Of a DNA stretch of 64,000 bases, positions 54,336-64,000 are shown piece after piece. Source of the DNA: Sarcocystis neurona (lineage: Eukaryota > Apicomplexa > Conoidasida > Eucoccidiorida > Sarcocystidae); assembly GCA_000727475.1 (NCBI GenBank), contig KL647299.1, forward strand, positions 2,370,258 to 2,434,257, read 5' to 3'. The position numbers were made by a program, and so were the translations under genes. The first letter of the stretch is position 1. Every line of letters starts with the position of its first letter. The notes under the pieces are model-generated. The model saw nothing but the letters and a program-made list of their open reading frames with translations, did no database searches and had not been told where the DNA came from.

Positions 54336-54829
54336 CTGCGGATATCTCAGCATAAACAGGGGCTGCGCAGCGGGTCCAACCCAGTTCTCTCATTGTCACA
54401 TGGTGAGGCTCCTCAATGCGAGCGGAAGAGGGGTATCACGAAGCAGGAGAGTGGAGAAAGCATCTTAAAACAGGAAATGGGGTAATTCAAGTGGAAACGT
54501 TATCGTAGTCCCCAGGGACCTCGGCACAGAGAACGTGGAAGAGCAGTGACCTTTGGTTCTGTGGAATTTTCCTGGGTTTACAGGCATCTAAACAAAGTCT
54601 TCTTGCAAGCACAGCATCGGGAAGAAGGGCTATGCACCTGCAAGGGGTGGTTGGACAGAGAGATACAAATTGCACTGGGCACACGAATTTGGCGGGCGCC
54701 CAGGATATTGTGGTATCACACGGCCGAGTGTTGCACTACTGCATAAAGCCCTGGACGCCGTGCTAGACTGCGTAGAGGCCGTACCGTTATACGAAAGGAG
54801 CCACCTCCAGGGTGAATAGTGTGAATTCC

Positions 54830-56619
54830 CCCTGATAGAGTGAAAGCTGAAGAGAAACAGAAGCAGCACGGAAGTAGCAGTTTTTTCCGAAAGTAAAGTA
54901 TGAAAGCGGACAGGACAGCTGCGTGTGCGGCTGTGCTGAAGAATCTAGTTCGCAAGAAGATATTCCGTGCGGTATACGGAAACCGCCGGACGCCGGGGAA
55001 AGCGAAGTCGATGATAGTTTCAGAGTTTAAGTCGCGAAACGGTGGTAAGGCACGCTTATCTGATGGTTGGAGATTTACGCCTTATTTTTGTCAGCCGAGT
55101 TCACTTTCTACTCGAGGCATCGATGCATCGATGCTGCATGCGGTGCCGGGGAGAAACACAGAGAAGTTGCATGTGACGGCAAAACCTCTCATATGCAAGT
55201 AGCGTATCTCGAGGCAGGCACAACAATGACGCCCGGGAGTAGTATCACGCAGTCGCCCTCGTCAAGAATAATGAGAAGTCCGCCCACCACTTTCATGAAG
55301 TGTGAAGCGGAGGGCGCTTGTGTACCGTCATCACCCCGTCAACAACGAGAAAGGCAAAGCGGACCACGGCTGCTGCACTGACCGTTACGTCGGCGGGCGC
55401 AACTCCCGTCAGTGGAGCTGGGTGCTACTGGCGCAAACGTCGTCACGACAGTAGGGTTCATTCAACGTTAAATGAAGTTCACGGCGAGGCGTCTACAGAC
55501 CGAGTGTTACCACTGGCTCGCAGGCGCTTCTGTTGTAAGTTGTGTAAGCCTTGTGCCACCGATTTTATCGGCTCGTTCACGTCCTGACACGAGCAGCGCG
55601 TGAGATCCGACACCAGTGCTACAAGTATGGCAAGCAAATGTCTATGTTGTCAGTTGTGTGGACCGCCTGACACTGAATTTGTTTACTCATTCAAATAGTC
55701 GCACGAGGACCACGCGAGATCCGCCGATAGCGAGTCATGTGTATCTTCGTAGATGTACACACGTACCCACGTATATATACATAGGAATCTGTACAAGTGT
55801 GGGTGTATATATTCATCGATGGAATAATATACATACATCACATGGACCTCTGTGCGTAGACTTACGTATGTATGAACTGAGTTCTTAGTTCATGGTGCTG
55901 CGCTTGTGCTTTGCAGTGCTAGTACCAGCCATTTAGAAGGAGGCTGTGCCAGTACACAGTGCGTGTGAATAGTATGGAGAGGTTGTCAACATTGACGAGT
56001 GCTCATAATTAGGAAGCTGGCAAGTATTCGTCTACTGGAGGCTGACAAAGTAACCACCAGCACATAGGTATTTTAGTGTCGCCAGGACACCTACGGGGAT
56101 ATTATGATTTTGGGTATTATGATTTTCACTAGAACCCATTCGACAGCAGTGCGAGTGCACTTTCAGCGGAACTTCTTTGGTCGCTGACGTGTGAGACGCC
56201 GACCTACAAAAAGGGTTGTGCTACACCATTTCCACCACAAGACGTCCACAATCACTACCGGCGCCGTCGTGCATGACAAAAAGACAACTAGAACGACATT
56301 TTCTTCAAAGTTTTGCACAGCAATCATGTGCCTGTGATCTGGTCCACAAAGTTACATTCCACTAGTGTGCAAGTGGTGCTTACGGACTTCGCTCCATTAC
56401 GTCAGGGAAAAGAGCAAACGTGATACACCTGTCCTCTGTGCTTCTGTCTTGAGTCCAAGGGTGCGTTCAAATGCGTACCGACACGACACCAGGATTCCTC
56501 AGAGGTGCAGACAAAGCACTGCAGAGACTTCGTACGACAGGTGGAGTCGTTTACGTCGGCACTAATGTGGACACCGTTAACGATTCTTACCTCTTACTAT
56601 GCGGAAAAGAACTATTCTC
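54830..56619. other. Intergenic region, no gene supported
   Basis: The sequence is mixed with little repeat; a small TA patch lies at 55780-55840. A plus-strand frame at 54900-55204 (MKADRTAACAAVLKNLVRKK, 100 codons) is the only sizeable open frame not explained by splicing signals, and it is weakly supported. The promoter and 5' exons of gene 4 should lie in this region or just left of it. Confidence 0.45.
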
Positions 56620-56761
56620 CTAGCAAGATGAGCATTTGCTGTTGGACCAGGTGTTTGTTTGCGAATGGAGAGCGCTCGGCGGTCGTGGAGGTCGTGATCG
56701 CTGCGAGAGAGCTCCATAGCGGCGATTCGGACTTGTACACATGCCGACGCAGAAGTTAAAG
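56620..56761 (-). CDS. Gene 5 terminal exon
   Basis: Acceptor TCCCTTGACACTCAG. One base completes a Tyr codon, then FNFCVGMCTSPNRRYGALSQ, RSRPPRPPSALHSQTNTWSN and SKCSSC are followed by TAG. The tail is Ser/Pro/Cys-rich. It is the only segment below 57073 that continues in phase to a stop. Confidence 0.65.
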
Positions 56762-59700
56762 CTGAGTGTCAAGGGAATGAGGTAATGAGGACGCACTGTC
56801 GCGTGGACCCAGCAAAGGCTTAAGACGGGAAACAGTAGGAAGAGAAAATAGAGAATGTACAACTGAGAATACAAGCATGTAGGATTTAAACAATTTAAAC
56901 ATTTAGCACATGAGGCAAATCGGCAACTCAGTACACCTTTCTGATGATAAGTACTTTTAACGCCAGTTGCCATGTGGGCGCGTAGGTAGTAGAATATATA
57001 CGAAAGTGAATATGGAGACGGCTGGGCGAGTGGAGTTGCTTGTCCAAAGGACGGGACTGTTCGACCACTTACTAGCGCGTGGCACGGAGTTCTCCAACGA
57101 GTTCGTCAGGCGCCGGCGGCTTCTCCACGGCGTGTTCCACACAAGTCAACACACGCTGTCCGCTTTTGAGAAAGCCTGGGAAAGGAACTAATGAACCACC
57201 ACGTGTTCTGAAGCTTTTTTTATCCACTGGATTCTAGCTACGTTCACTTCCCATTGCGAAGCGTATCCCGTTGATGGATATCGGGATCGCTGACGCGATT
57301 GAGTACGACGAACTGTGAGGGGCTGTGCAATTCTCCCGTAAGGAGGCGTGCCGCAGGACTCTGAAAATACACGAGAGAACTTTGCGGTCGCCCTCTTGTA
57401 CGCCAACCCCGAATGCCAACGCCTTGCTTTCAACGCATGCGCGTTCCATTGTATCTCATTATAATAGGGTGATGGAGGATGGGCGCACATGTCCTCCAGA
57501 CATCTATTCCACCGCTGTAGATCTACGTGTGTACTTTGTATATATATAAAGGCCACAGAGAGATCTACGCGTATCCACTACGTATATGTATATATATATA
57601 TGCGAAGGGGAACGTATCTCGGGTTGTGTGCCCTGCCACCGCCAAGCGCGCCAAGTGCTTCTTCAATTCTTAGGGGTGCAATCCTCTGCTGTAGTGTGCT
57701 TAGGCGCTCACGTTGAGAAAGTTGCACTGTTGAGAAACGTTACACAGTTTTAGTACGTTGTGTATTTGGAGCGCAGAGGCATTCTTGAGGAAAAGCTTTC
57801 AATACTTTTCTCACGTTTGCACGCCGGCAGAATATATACGAGTCTTTGGATGAGGGCATACTGTTTCTGGACAGCTACGCGGCACTTTAGGCACACCCGT
57901 TTCTCCTTCAGGGAAAAGGAATTCCCTTCTCGCTGTCTCAAAGAGCACCTTTACCAAGTTGGAGGACACGAAACTTTCTAATAATTCCCTTAATTCACCG
58001 GAATCATACAGCATCTTTGTATCCATCCACAAGATCGCTTCCGCATAAGTCAACACTTCGCCCAGGATGTCCGTCTGGAGCAGGTCTGCCGCAAAGCCGA
58101 GCACGACTTCTGCGCGTTCTTCGACGAGTTCTGCCGCGGTATCAATGATTGGCTTCACTGTCTTGCACGCGCGGCCCGCGACTTCCTCTTTTTGTAGAAA
58201 ATTTGTGAGGCTGCGTGTTACGTGGTTGAAAATTTTGCCTAAAACTTTCAGGAGACCTGACTGATTGACTGGATCTCGTAACATCGTTTCAAGTTCACTG
58301 ACCGTGGCGATCGTGACCCCCTTTGCAAAAGCTTTCAAGAACGCAGTACTGCCAGAGGTTTCACTGCTGAACGTTTCTTCTAGGGTCCCCATCCCTGGCA
58401 GCAGTGAGTAGTGAATTTGAGTTGCAGCTTGGTAGAACAAGTTGCGAAGGCTCACTTCACACGCCCGGAATACATCTGATCTCAGGATGGAAAAAATTTT
58501 CTTACCTACGTCGTTGCACGCAGAGACTAGCGTATGCTTCAGTGACCCTGGAGCCGTAGGTGGTGTACGCATCGTCACCGCGACTCGATTTACTCCACGC
58601 AGAATCCCATTCCTCAGGGAAATCGGAGTCCACCGATGAACTCTAAAAGCATATGTGGTAATAACCTGATATGCAATTTTACGCAGGAGCCCCGGGGAGG
58701 CCTCTGGAACCCTATGTGCCTCAATGAAGCTGCGATTGAGTCGTTCTGTTACAGTGTGACCCACGTAGTTTTTTAGTGATCTTCGCCACTTGATTTCAGG
58801 AATATTTCTTCGCTTACAGAGAGAAGCGCAAGTGACTCCTGGTGGCATGAGGACGCCTGCCTGGGACTTTGGTGCGTTATCTCGCAATTTGGATACGCTA
58901 TTAATAAGGAGTCCGCCGTCGGGTTTTGAAGAAGCCGTGCCTGCTACCTGGTTGGCCTGCGATAGTACTTGACTGAAAACTAGCTCTGGGTGAACTTCCC
59001 TCTCACCCTCCTTCTCGACTACCTTCTGCTTCGTTGCTATCGGACGCCGCCCCTTAAATTGGATGGCACCGCTGTCGCGGCGTTTTTTCAGCGCTCCTTC
59101 CGCCTCGTTTCGCTCCATTTCGACCAAATGTTTCTCTGAGGCAGAGACCAGCCGGAAGATAACCTGCAGTGCTCGCTCCATCGCTGCATCGAGAAGATTT
59201 GAGACGGCGTTTACAAGCCACTTATAGCCCCTGCTCCACGTTAGCTTTTTGCGATAGAACATGTTCATGGCAGACTGGAGGCTGTCCGACAGAACTCGCG
59301 CAGCCGGTGCTGCTGCTTCTGAAATAGCATTCGCCTCAGGCACATGGCGCAGCAGCTCTTTCAAGCGTCGCAGCGCATCCCCACTCGAGGGAAGTGTCGA
59401 CTGTGGCGAGAGCGCGCTTCTCTCCTGAATTTTTGTACGAGGGAGAAATGCAGGCAAGGTCACGCTGCGTGACGCAGAGAGACTAATAACCTGCAGACGG
59501 GTTAGCTGGTTTCCAATACTTGTATCAAGAAGCCGGCGAAGGAGCAGCCGCGGCTGATCAAAAACTCTGCAGAAGTCTACCTTTTTCCTCTGTGTGACGT
59601 TAAGCGTATACGAAATAAGCCGACACACGTGTGCGTAAGTTGCCTGTCTCATCTCTGCTGTGAGTGTACCCGCACGACCGTGCAGGGCTAAGCGGTGCAA

Positions 59701-62700
59701 AACCGCAGCGACAACGTTACGAGGGAGAACCTCGAGGTCAGGGCTGTCGTATAAGAGACCCCGTTGGTTCAGTGAGTTTTGCCAGTACTCCGTAACAGCT
59801 CTGCTCCTCACCTCCTCGGCGGCCATTTCCACGAAGGACGCTCGTAGCAGCTTACCGTCTTCGCTTTGTGTGTCACATACAATTTGCTCAGCTGCTTTGG
59901 CCTCCTCGGCTTTAATCTCTTTAAAGAGTCTCGACGAGAATGGAATTGTTCTGAAAACTTCACCTAACACTTCTTCGAGCTGATGACATGCAGCAGCAAC
60001 AGAGCTTAGTGCAAGAACTGACGGAGGAACACCTGAGCAGGCGGGTCCCTGCAGATCTGTTTCAAGAGAGTACACCGGGTGTTGTTGTTCTATGTAGCCG
60101 GCTTCCTCCAAAGTACTTCGTACGTACTGTTGTACTTGTTTGAACTCTGTGAAAAGTTCGGCTCTGTAACCGAGCACGCTCAGCGCTCTCCCGGAAGCGT
60201 TCGCCAGCACCATTGCGCAGAATGGCTTATATAAAGCTTCAAGGCGTGAAACGAAATCTTCGGGCTCTTTTCCAGTTGACGCAAACTCTGTAAGCATTGA
60301 CTTTAAGTTGTCTACCGGTACCCGCAAGTCACCGCCCCACAAGAACGCACGAGGCTGATCTAGGTCTAATTGAGCAGCAACAGCCGTCTGAAGCGCTGCT
60401 TCTCGGAGTGCAACCAACAGGGTGTGCTGCACCTCAGAGCCCTCTAGTTGTTTGAGCAGCGCAAGCGACTCTGTCGACGCGTTGCGAGCAAGAGATTCTC
60501 TGAAATGTTGTAGAGCCTCTTTGAAAAAAGAATTGCTTAGCTCAAGGTGACCTGTGCGGCGAAACAATCGGCTTCCTTCTCTCAGTGCGTGGACAATCAG
60601 TTTCCGCCTAGATGCATCCAACACATCTGCGTGCTGGCCTTCGGTGGATACTACTCGAAGAACTTCATTAATTCGCGTGTGCAGACGATCCCACACATGT
60701 GGCGGAACGCGCCGCTCTTCAGCTTCAGGCTGGAGGCTGTAGGGCACGGGGTTGCTCCGGCGTAGATGGAGATACACCTGAATGTCAGTCTGGGAGGCGG
60801 CAACGATATCACAGTGCAGAAACGTTTCAGCACGCAAAGCCTCGAAGACGCAGAAGTACGTGACGCAGAACCGCAGGATGCAAAAGCACGTTCGCCGTCT
60901 CATGGGCACAGTTGTCACAGATCGAACGCAAAGGCAAGTGCGTCAACTGACGAGACGTCCTCTCCGCCCTGAGTCACAGAGCACAAGAGGACATACTCCC
61001 TCCCAAGAAACTCACATGTCTGCTTTCGCTCGGTAGAGGCGGGTAGGTGAGCTGAACAGCAGGTGGTAACGTACCGACAGACGGCCATAGGCAAGACGCA
61101 ACTGAGCAAGCGCAGCAAGCGCATTCCAGACGGCCTTCCGTAGCACTTGTACAGGTTGAAGGAGCTCCGCTGCGTGGAGATGCAGCGGGGGAACATACTG
61201 CATGAGAATCTTGAGCGTCTCATCTCCATCAAAGAGGGCAAGTAGACTCCGTATCCAGGCCACATTAACAGACCTCGTCAGCTGGGCTGCCAGATCCCGG
61301 CTGAGGATCCACCGCCGCACTATTCCGAGGCCGAATTGAAAAAGGTATACTGCTTGGCTCCCGACTAGAAGCTCCTGCAACGTTTTTACGATGTCAGCCG
61401 CAGTCGGCCAGCGTGAGAAGCAGAACAACGTAGACCTGCGTGCTGCTAGAGGGAAGAAAACGTTCAGAACGATAGCAGAGTTGCTCGGAACAATAGCTTG
61501 AACACCTCTTGTATGTGTTTATGCAACCCACAGCCATATCCTGTACGCACTTGTACCCCAGTGCACCTTCTGCACCAAGATTCCTCTACTGACGCATAGC
61601 TATTTGTACCGGCGTTTGGCGCTCGGAGCCGCCACTCTGCTCACTCGACGTCACTGTCCTCCTGCTAAGTATGCAACCTGTGTTAATGGCACCGTCCGTG
61701 TACTGTTCACCCAGTCATTGTAAGGTTGAGCAGGCTTTCCACGCAGCCAGTACCGAACACGTGTGCTCGCACAGAGGTGTCAGTTGTCAAAGATCAGATG
61801 AATATTGGACCATGTAATATAACTTCACGTCGCGTTCTTCCTGGCTACGCGTTCGTATACGTGACTCGTGGTGGATAGCACACGTTAATGACAACTCGCA
61901 TACGTGGTTCGAGTACATCGCACCCGGTGTGTTTCTTGAAGGAACGGCGGACGGAGATGGCGGTAAAAATGCGAACAGCGTGACACACCAGTGCTTGTAT
62001 CTGCGAGACTTCGAAAGTCAAAAAGGAAGAAAGGGTTACACAAGACGTACGAAGTAGAACTTTCCCGTCTCAGATATGACGTAAAAAAACTCCACAAGGG
62101 CCTCCTGAGGTCAGCTGGCGGATCTTCTCATTCCCCCTCTCGTGCCCAACGCGAACACTCGGATAACTTACGTCTGCGTGCTCGTCGTCTTCCGCTGTCT
62201 CCACGTCGAAAAGATCTACAAGGAGCTCTGGCATCGAAGAGACTTGCAGAATGACGAGAAGCGCGACGTAAGTGTGATTCCAGAGCACCTCTGGGCTGGG
62301 GCAGTGGGGCGCGGCTGCAGAGCAGCCAACGACAATTTCGACGTTTTGCTGCGCAACTTGGTACCCGGTGGCGTGTGCGAAGGGGCTTTGATGAAGCCAC
62401 TTTGTCAGAAGCACGAAGTGCGTGGGCCTGCTCGTCCCTTCCTGTTGGCGACCTGAAGTCGGGAGAGCTGGCCACCGTTCCCCCACCTGTAGGGAGAGCT
62501 CTACATCTGTGTACACTTCCTCTGCGTAGTCGGCTAAACGGGAGTACCAGATGTGTTTCTCGGCGTGCGAGTGAAACTCAGCGGGGTGCGCCAGCTTCAG
62601 TCCGGCGGTGCCGGCTCGTCGCAGAACATCGCGCACTGCTGGCTGTCCCTCTCCCGTCTTTCTTGTCTTGTAGTGTTCAATAAGTTGGAGCAGGTGAATG

Positions 62701-63849
62701 TAAAGGTACCTTGCTATCTGGTAACTGCGGGCAGAGTCGGCAGACGTCTCTCCGACGCCGTCCTGTATAGCTTCCGCGTAAATGTTCAGCAGGCTACTCG
62801 CCCCGAAAACGTCGACGTCGGTGAGTCGCACTCGGATCTGCAGCGACTCCTGCCGCTGACAGTGCTGTAGTTTTTCAAGGTCGCCAACGGCGTACCTGGC
62901 TCTGCGTTCGCCGTCCTCAGGTACCCAGTATTCGTAGAACACGGGTGTCTTCATGCGCCCAGTGTCGACACAGCCGAGCAGAGGAGATTGGGGATCAGTG
63001 AGACGCAGAGTACCCCAAAGACCGTAGTTCATTTCGCATTTCTCTCTCTTCTCTGGGCCCTCCGACCACGTGAACGGGCAAAGTCTCTCGAGCTGTCCCG
63101 CGGTTACATAGCTATAGCGGGTTTTTTCCACATGTGGGAGATTAGAGAGAGCGGTCGCCACACTGTCTTTGAATATCTCGAGCGTGTTTCCAAGCATTTC
63201 CTTAAACACTGCGTATTTGGGTCTCTGTAACAAAACATCCAGGCGTAACAGCCACGCCGGATCTACTGCATTGGGCGTCTGGAATATTTTGCGAGTGGCG
63301 TAGTCTCGCGCTTTGTAGAAGTCTTTCTCCGCGCCTGCAATGGCTGATAAAGACGCGTCAAACATTCGCCGTTGGCGCCGGATGTAGGCTTCTAGCACCG
63401 CCCTTCGAAGCAAAGCAAAGAAGACCATCCATTTTGCAACTTTGGCAGCCTCCCTGTCGTGCGCCTCCGTGGCCCTTACGCTGTCCTTCAGAGTTGCAAT
63501 GTCCCTGTCCCGTAAAACGTGCTGAGAGAATGCAGCAAAGAAAGAAGGCCTTGCTGAGTGAACGGTGGCACAAAATCAAGAAAGAAGGTTTTCTTTCAAT
63601 CAGGATTTCCCCCTATGTCCTTCGTCAAGGAAGGCTTTGTGCAGACTGTTCCCAGGCGTCGGCCGTTTCGTAGGCTCGCCGTGGATCTCTTCTGTAATAC
63701 GACGGTGTGCATAACACTCCCTCGTGGGTCGACTGCCTTCGCACTCAGCTTCTTCTTTCGGGTTTTTGCAAACGTACGGAGGAGAAGCAGCTCTGCATTC
63801 TCTAAGACACTACGTGTCGCTCGCAGTCGAGACCCACACCATACGCAGT
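56620..63849 (-). CDS. Large unrecognised protein of about 1,750 residues, eight exons, 5' partial (gene 5)
   Basis: Exons read leftward: 63849-63778, 63553-62172, 62000-61904, 61445-61075, 60789-57815, 57360-57242, 57175-57073 and 56761-56620 (stop at 56620-56622). All seven junctions agree in phase and nearly all have good signals (GTACGT, GTAAGT, GTATGC, GTACGT, GTGAGA, GTAGCT, GTAAGT). The protein is mostly helical, non-repetitive, with scattered Cys and no clear membrane segment in the exons seen. Its start lies beyond the right edge. Large size, no membrane span and an apicomplexan source recall rhoptry-neck (RON5, RON2) or CLAG-type proteins, but I cannot point to a diagnostic motif, so that is a guess. 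An alternative reading ends one gene at 61012 and starts another at the ATG at 60903. Confidence 0.72.
57073..57175 (-). CDS. Gene 5 exon, 103 bp
   Basis: Acceptor TTCCTTTCCCAG, consensus donor GCTA-GTAAGT. It reads FLKSGQRVLTCVEHAVEKPP, then APDELVGELRATR. The plus strand is open over the same bases (METAGRVELLVQRTGL...), but the two consensus splice sites favour minus. Confidence 0.75.
57242..57360 (-). CDS. Gene 5 exon, 119 bp
   Basis: Acceptor CGTGTATTTTCAG, donor GAAC-GTAGCT. It reads VLRHASLRENCTAPHSSSYS, then IASAIPISINGIRFAMGSE. It converts phase 2 to phase 1 exactly as its neighbours need. Confidence 0.72.
57815..60789 (-). CDS. Gene 5 main exon, 991 codons
   Basis: This is the longest non-repetitive frame in the window. 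Acceptor GTTGCCGCCTCCCAG, donor CAAAC-GTGAGA. It begins TDIQVYLHLRRSNPVPYSLQ and is rich in predicted amphipathic helices (for example KRRDSGAIQFKGRRPIATKQ in a basic patch, SLKNYVGHTVTERLNRSFIE and VTIATVSELETMLRDPVNQS). No hydrophobic run long enough for a membrane span was seen. The frame extends upstream to an ATG at 60903 whose first 25 residues (MRRRTCFCILRFCVTYFCVF) could act as a signal peptide if transcription starts there. Confidence 0.88.
61075..61445 (-). CDS. Gene 5 exon, 371 bp
   Basis: Acceptor TTCTTCCCTCTAG. It reads STLFCFSRWPTAADIVKTLQ, ELLVGSQAVYLFQFGLGIVR, SVNVAWIRSLLALFDGDETL and AELLQPVQVLRKAVWNALAA. The donor TCG-GTACGT gives phase 0. If not spliced, the frame continues 21 codons to a stop at 61012, with another strong donor (GTGAGT) just before it. 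Confidence 0.75.
61904..62000 (-). CDS. Gene 5 exon, 97 bp
   Basis: Acceptor CGAAGTCTCGCAG. It reads IQALVCHAVRIFTAISVRRS, then FKKHTGCDVLEP, with a GTATGC donor in phase 1. It starts in phase 0 after the 460-codon exon. Confidence 0.75.
62172..63553 (-). CDS. Gene 5 exon, 460 codons
   Basis: Acceptor CGTTCACTCAG, consensus donor GCAGAC-GTAAGT. It reads RPSFFAAFSQHVLRDRDIAT, then a long helical stretch (VFFALLRRAVLEAYIRRQRR), CPFTWSEGPEKREKCEMNYG, MKTPVFYEYWVPEDGERRAR, SARSYQIARYLYIHLLQLIE and RPTHFVLLTKWLHQSPFAHA, then EVLWNHTYVALLVILQVSSM. Codon use is unbiased and there are no triplet runs. The ATG at 63428 is internal, not the start, because coding sequence continues upstream of it. Confidence 0.85.
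63778..63849 (-). CDS. Gene 5 exon nearest the window edge (72 bp)
   Basis: Acceptor GTGTTGCCGCAG, donor CTCC-GTACGT. It reads CVWCGSRLRATRSVLENAEL, then LLL. It ends in phase 1 and completes a Pro codon with the next exon. No upstream exon could be identified in the remaining 150 bases. Confidence 0.5.
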
Positions 63850-64000
63850 CTGCGGCAACACATGAAATACTGTTTGAAAACCTCGTAGAATTTTATGTCA
63901 CGCATTCATATTGTTGGCAGAAACGAGCAGCTGTCGACAACGAAATCCCTAGAGCGGGTAGCCACCACATGATTGTAAGGGTGTAACGCACAGAACAAAA

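Noticed and set aside
54900..55204. 100-codon plus-strand frame beginning MKADRTAACAAVLKNLVRKK
   Set aside because: No splice or neighbour support, atypical composition in its second half, and both flanking genes are on the minus strand; kept only as a note.
63558..63986. 142-codon plus-strand frame at the right end
   Set aside because: Opposite to the phased gene 5 exon at 63849-63778 and its intron; its peptide has no supporting features.

Overview
The window looks like nuclear DNA of a coccidian apicomplexan, most probably an Eimeria species. Three things suggest this: spliced genes with GT-AG introns, very dense CAG/CTG triplets that become poly-Ala, poly-Gln and poly-Ser inside exons, and introns packed with TA, TACA and TAGA microsatellites. 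The species cannot be fixed from the sequence alone. No rRNA, tRNA, CRISPR array or intact transposon was recognised. A run of N occupies 25004-25670.

Almost all long open frames are low-complexity shadows. I rebuilt genes by requiring an AG acceptor, a GT donor, compatible codon phase across each junction, and non-repetitive protein sequence. Five gene models result. (1) 492-7425, plus strand: the C-terminal half of the mismatch-repair protein MLH1 in four exons, ending in the conserved Phe-Glu-Arg-Cys tail; its ATPase half lies off the left edge. (2) 10789-12302, plus strand: the 3' exons of an unrecognised gene. (3) About 49636 down to 13970, minus strand: a NOP9-like pumilio-repeat nucleolar protein split into about 20 short exons over about 35 kb, so that introns holding satellites and microsatellites make up most of the gene. 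(4) About 54335 down to 51683, minus strand: an unrecognised multi-exon gene with a cysteine-rich segment. (5) 63849 (and beyond the right edge) down to 56620, minus strand: a protein of about 1,750 residues in eight exons, not recognised, with no obvious membrane segment; a rhoptry-neck/CLAG type is only a guess.

Layout: 1-12.3 kb holds MLH1 and gene 2 facing right. From 12.3 to 49.6 kb is the giant NOP9-like gene facing left, convergent with gene 2, with several tandem arrays in its introns (a 20-22 bp array around the N gap, a 31 bp array at 31.15-31.64 kb, a 60-75 bp array at 44.5-44.9 kb and long TACA tracts at 45.4-46.1 kb). From about 50.7 kb to the right end the sequence changes character: triplet tracts vanish, microsatellites become rare and the two leftward genes have ordinary-looking exons. 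This matches the alternation of repeat-rich and repeat-poor segments described for Eimeria chromosomes.

The proteins have unrelated roles: DNA mismatch repair (MLH1), small-subunit rRNA maturation (NOP9-like) and three unknowns. No operon-like logic applies. The most striking biology is a mismatch-repair gene, whose product normally restrains microsatellite instability, that is itself filled with triplet repeats in exons and introns, and a housekeeping ribosome-biogenesis gene stretched to about 35 kb by satellites.
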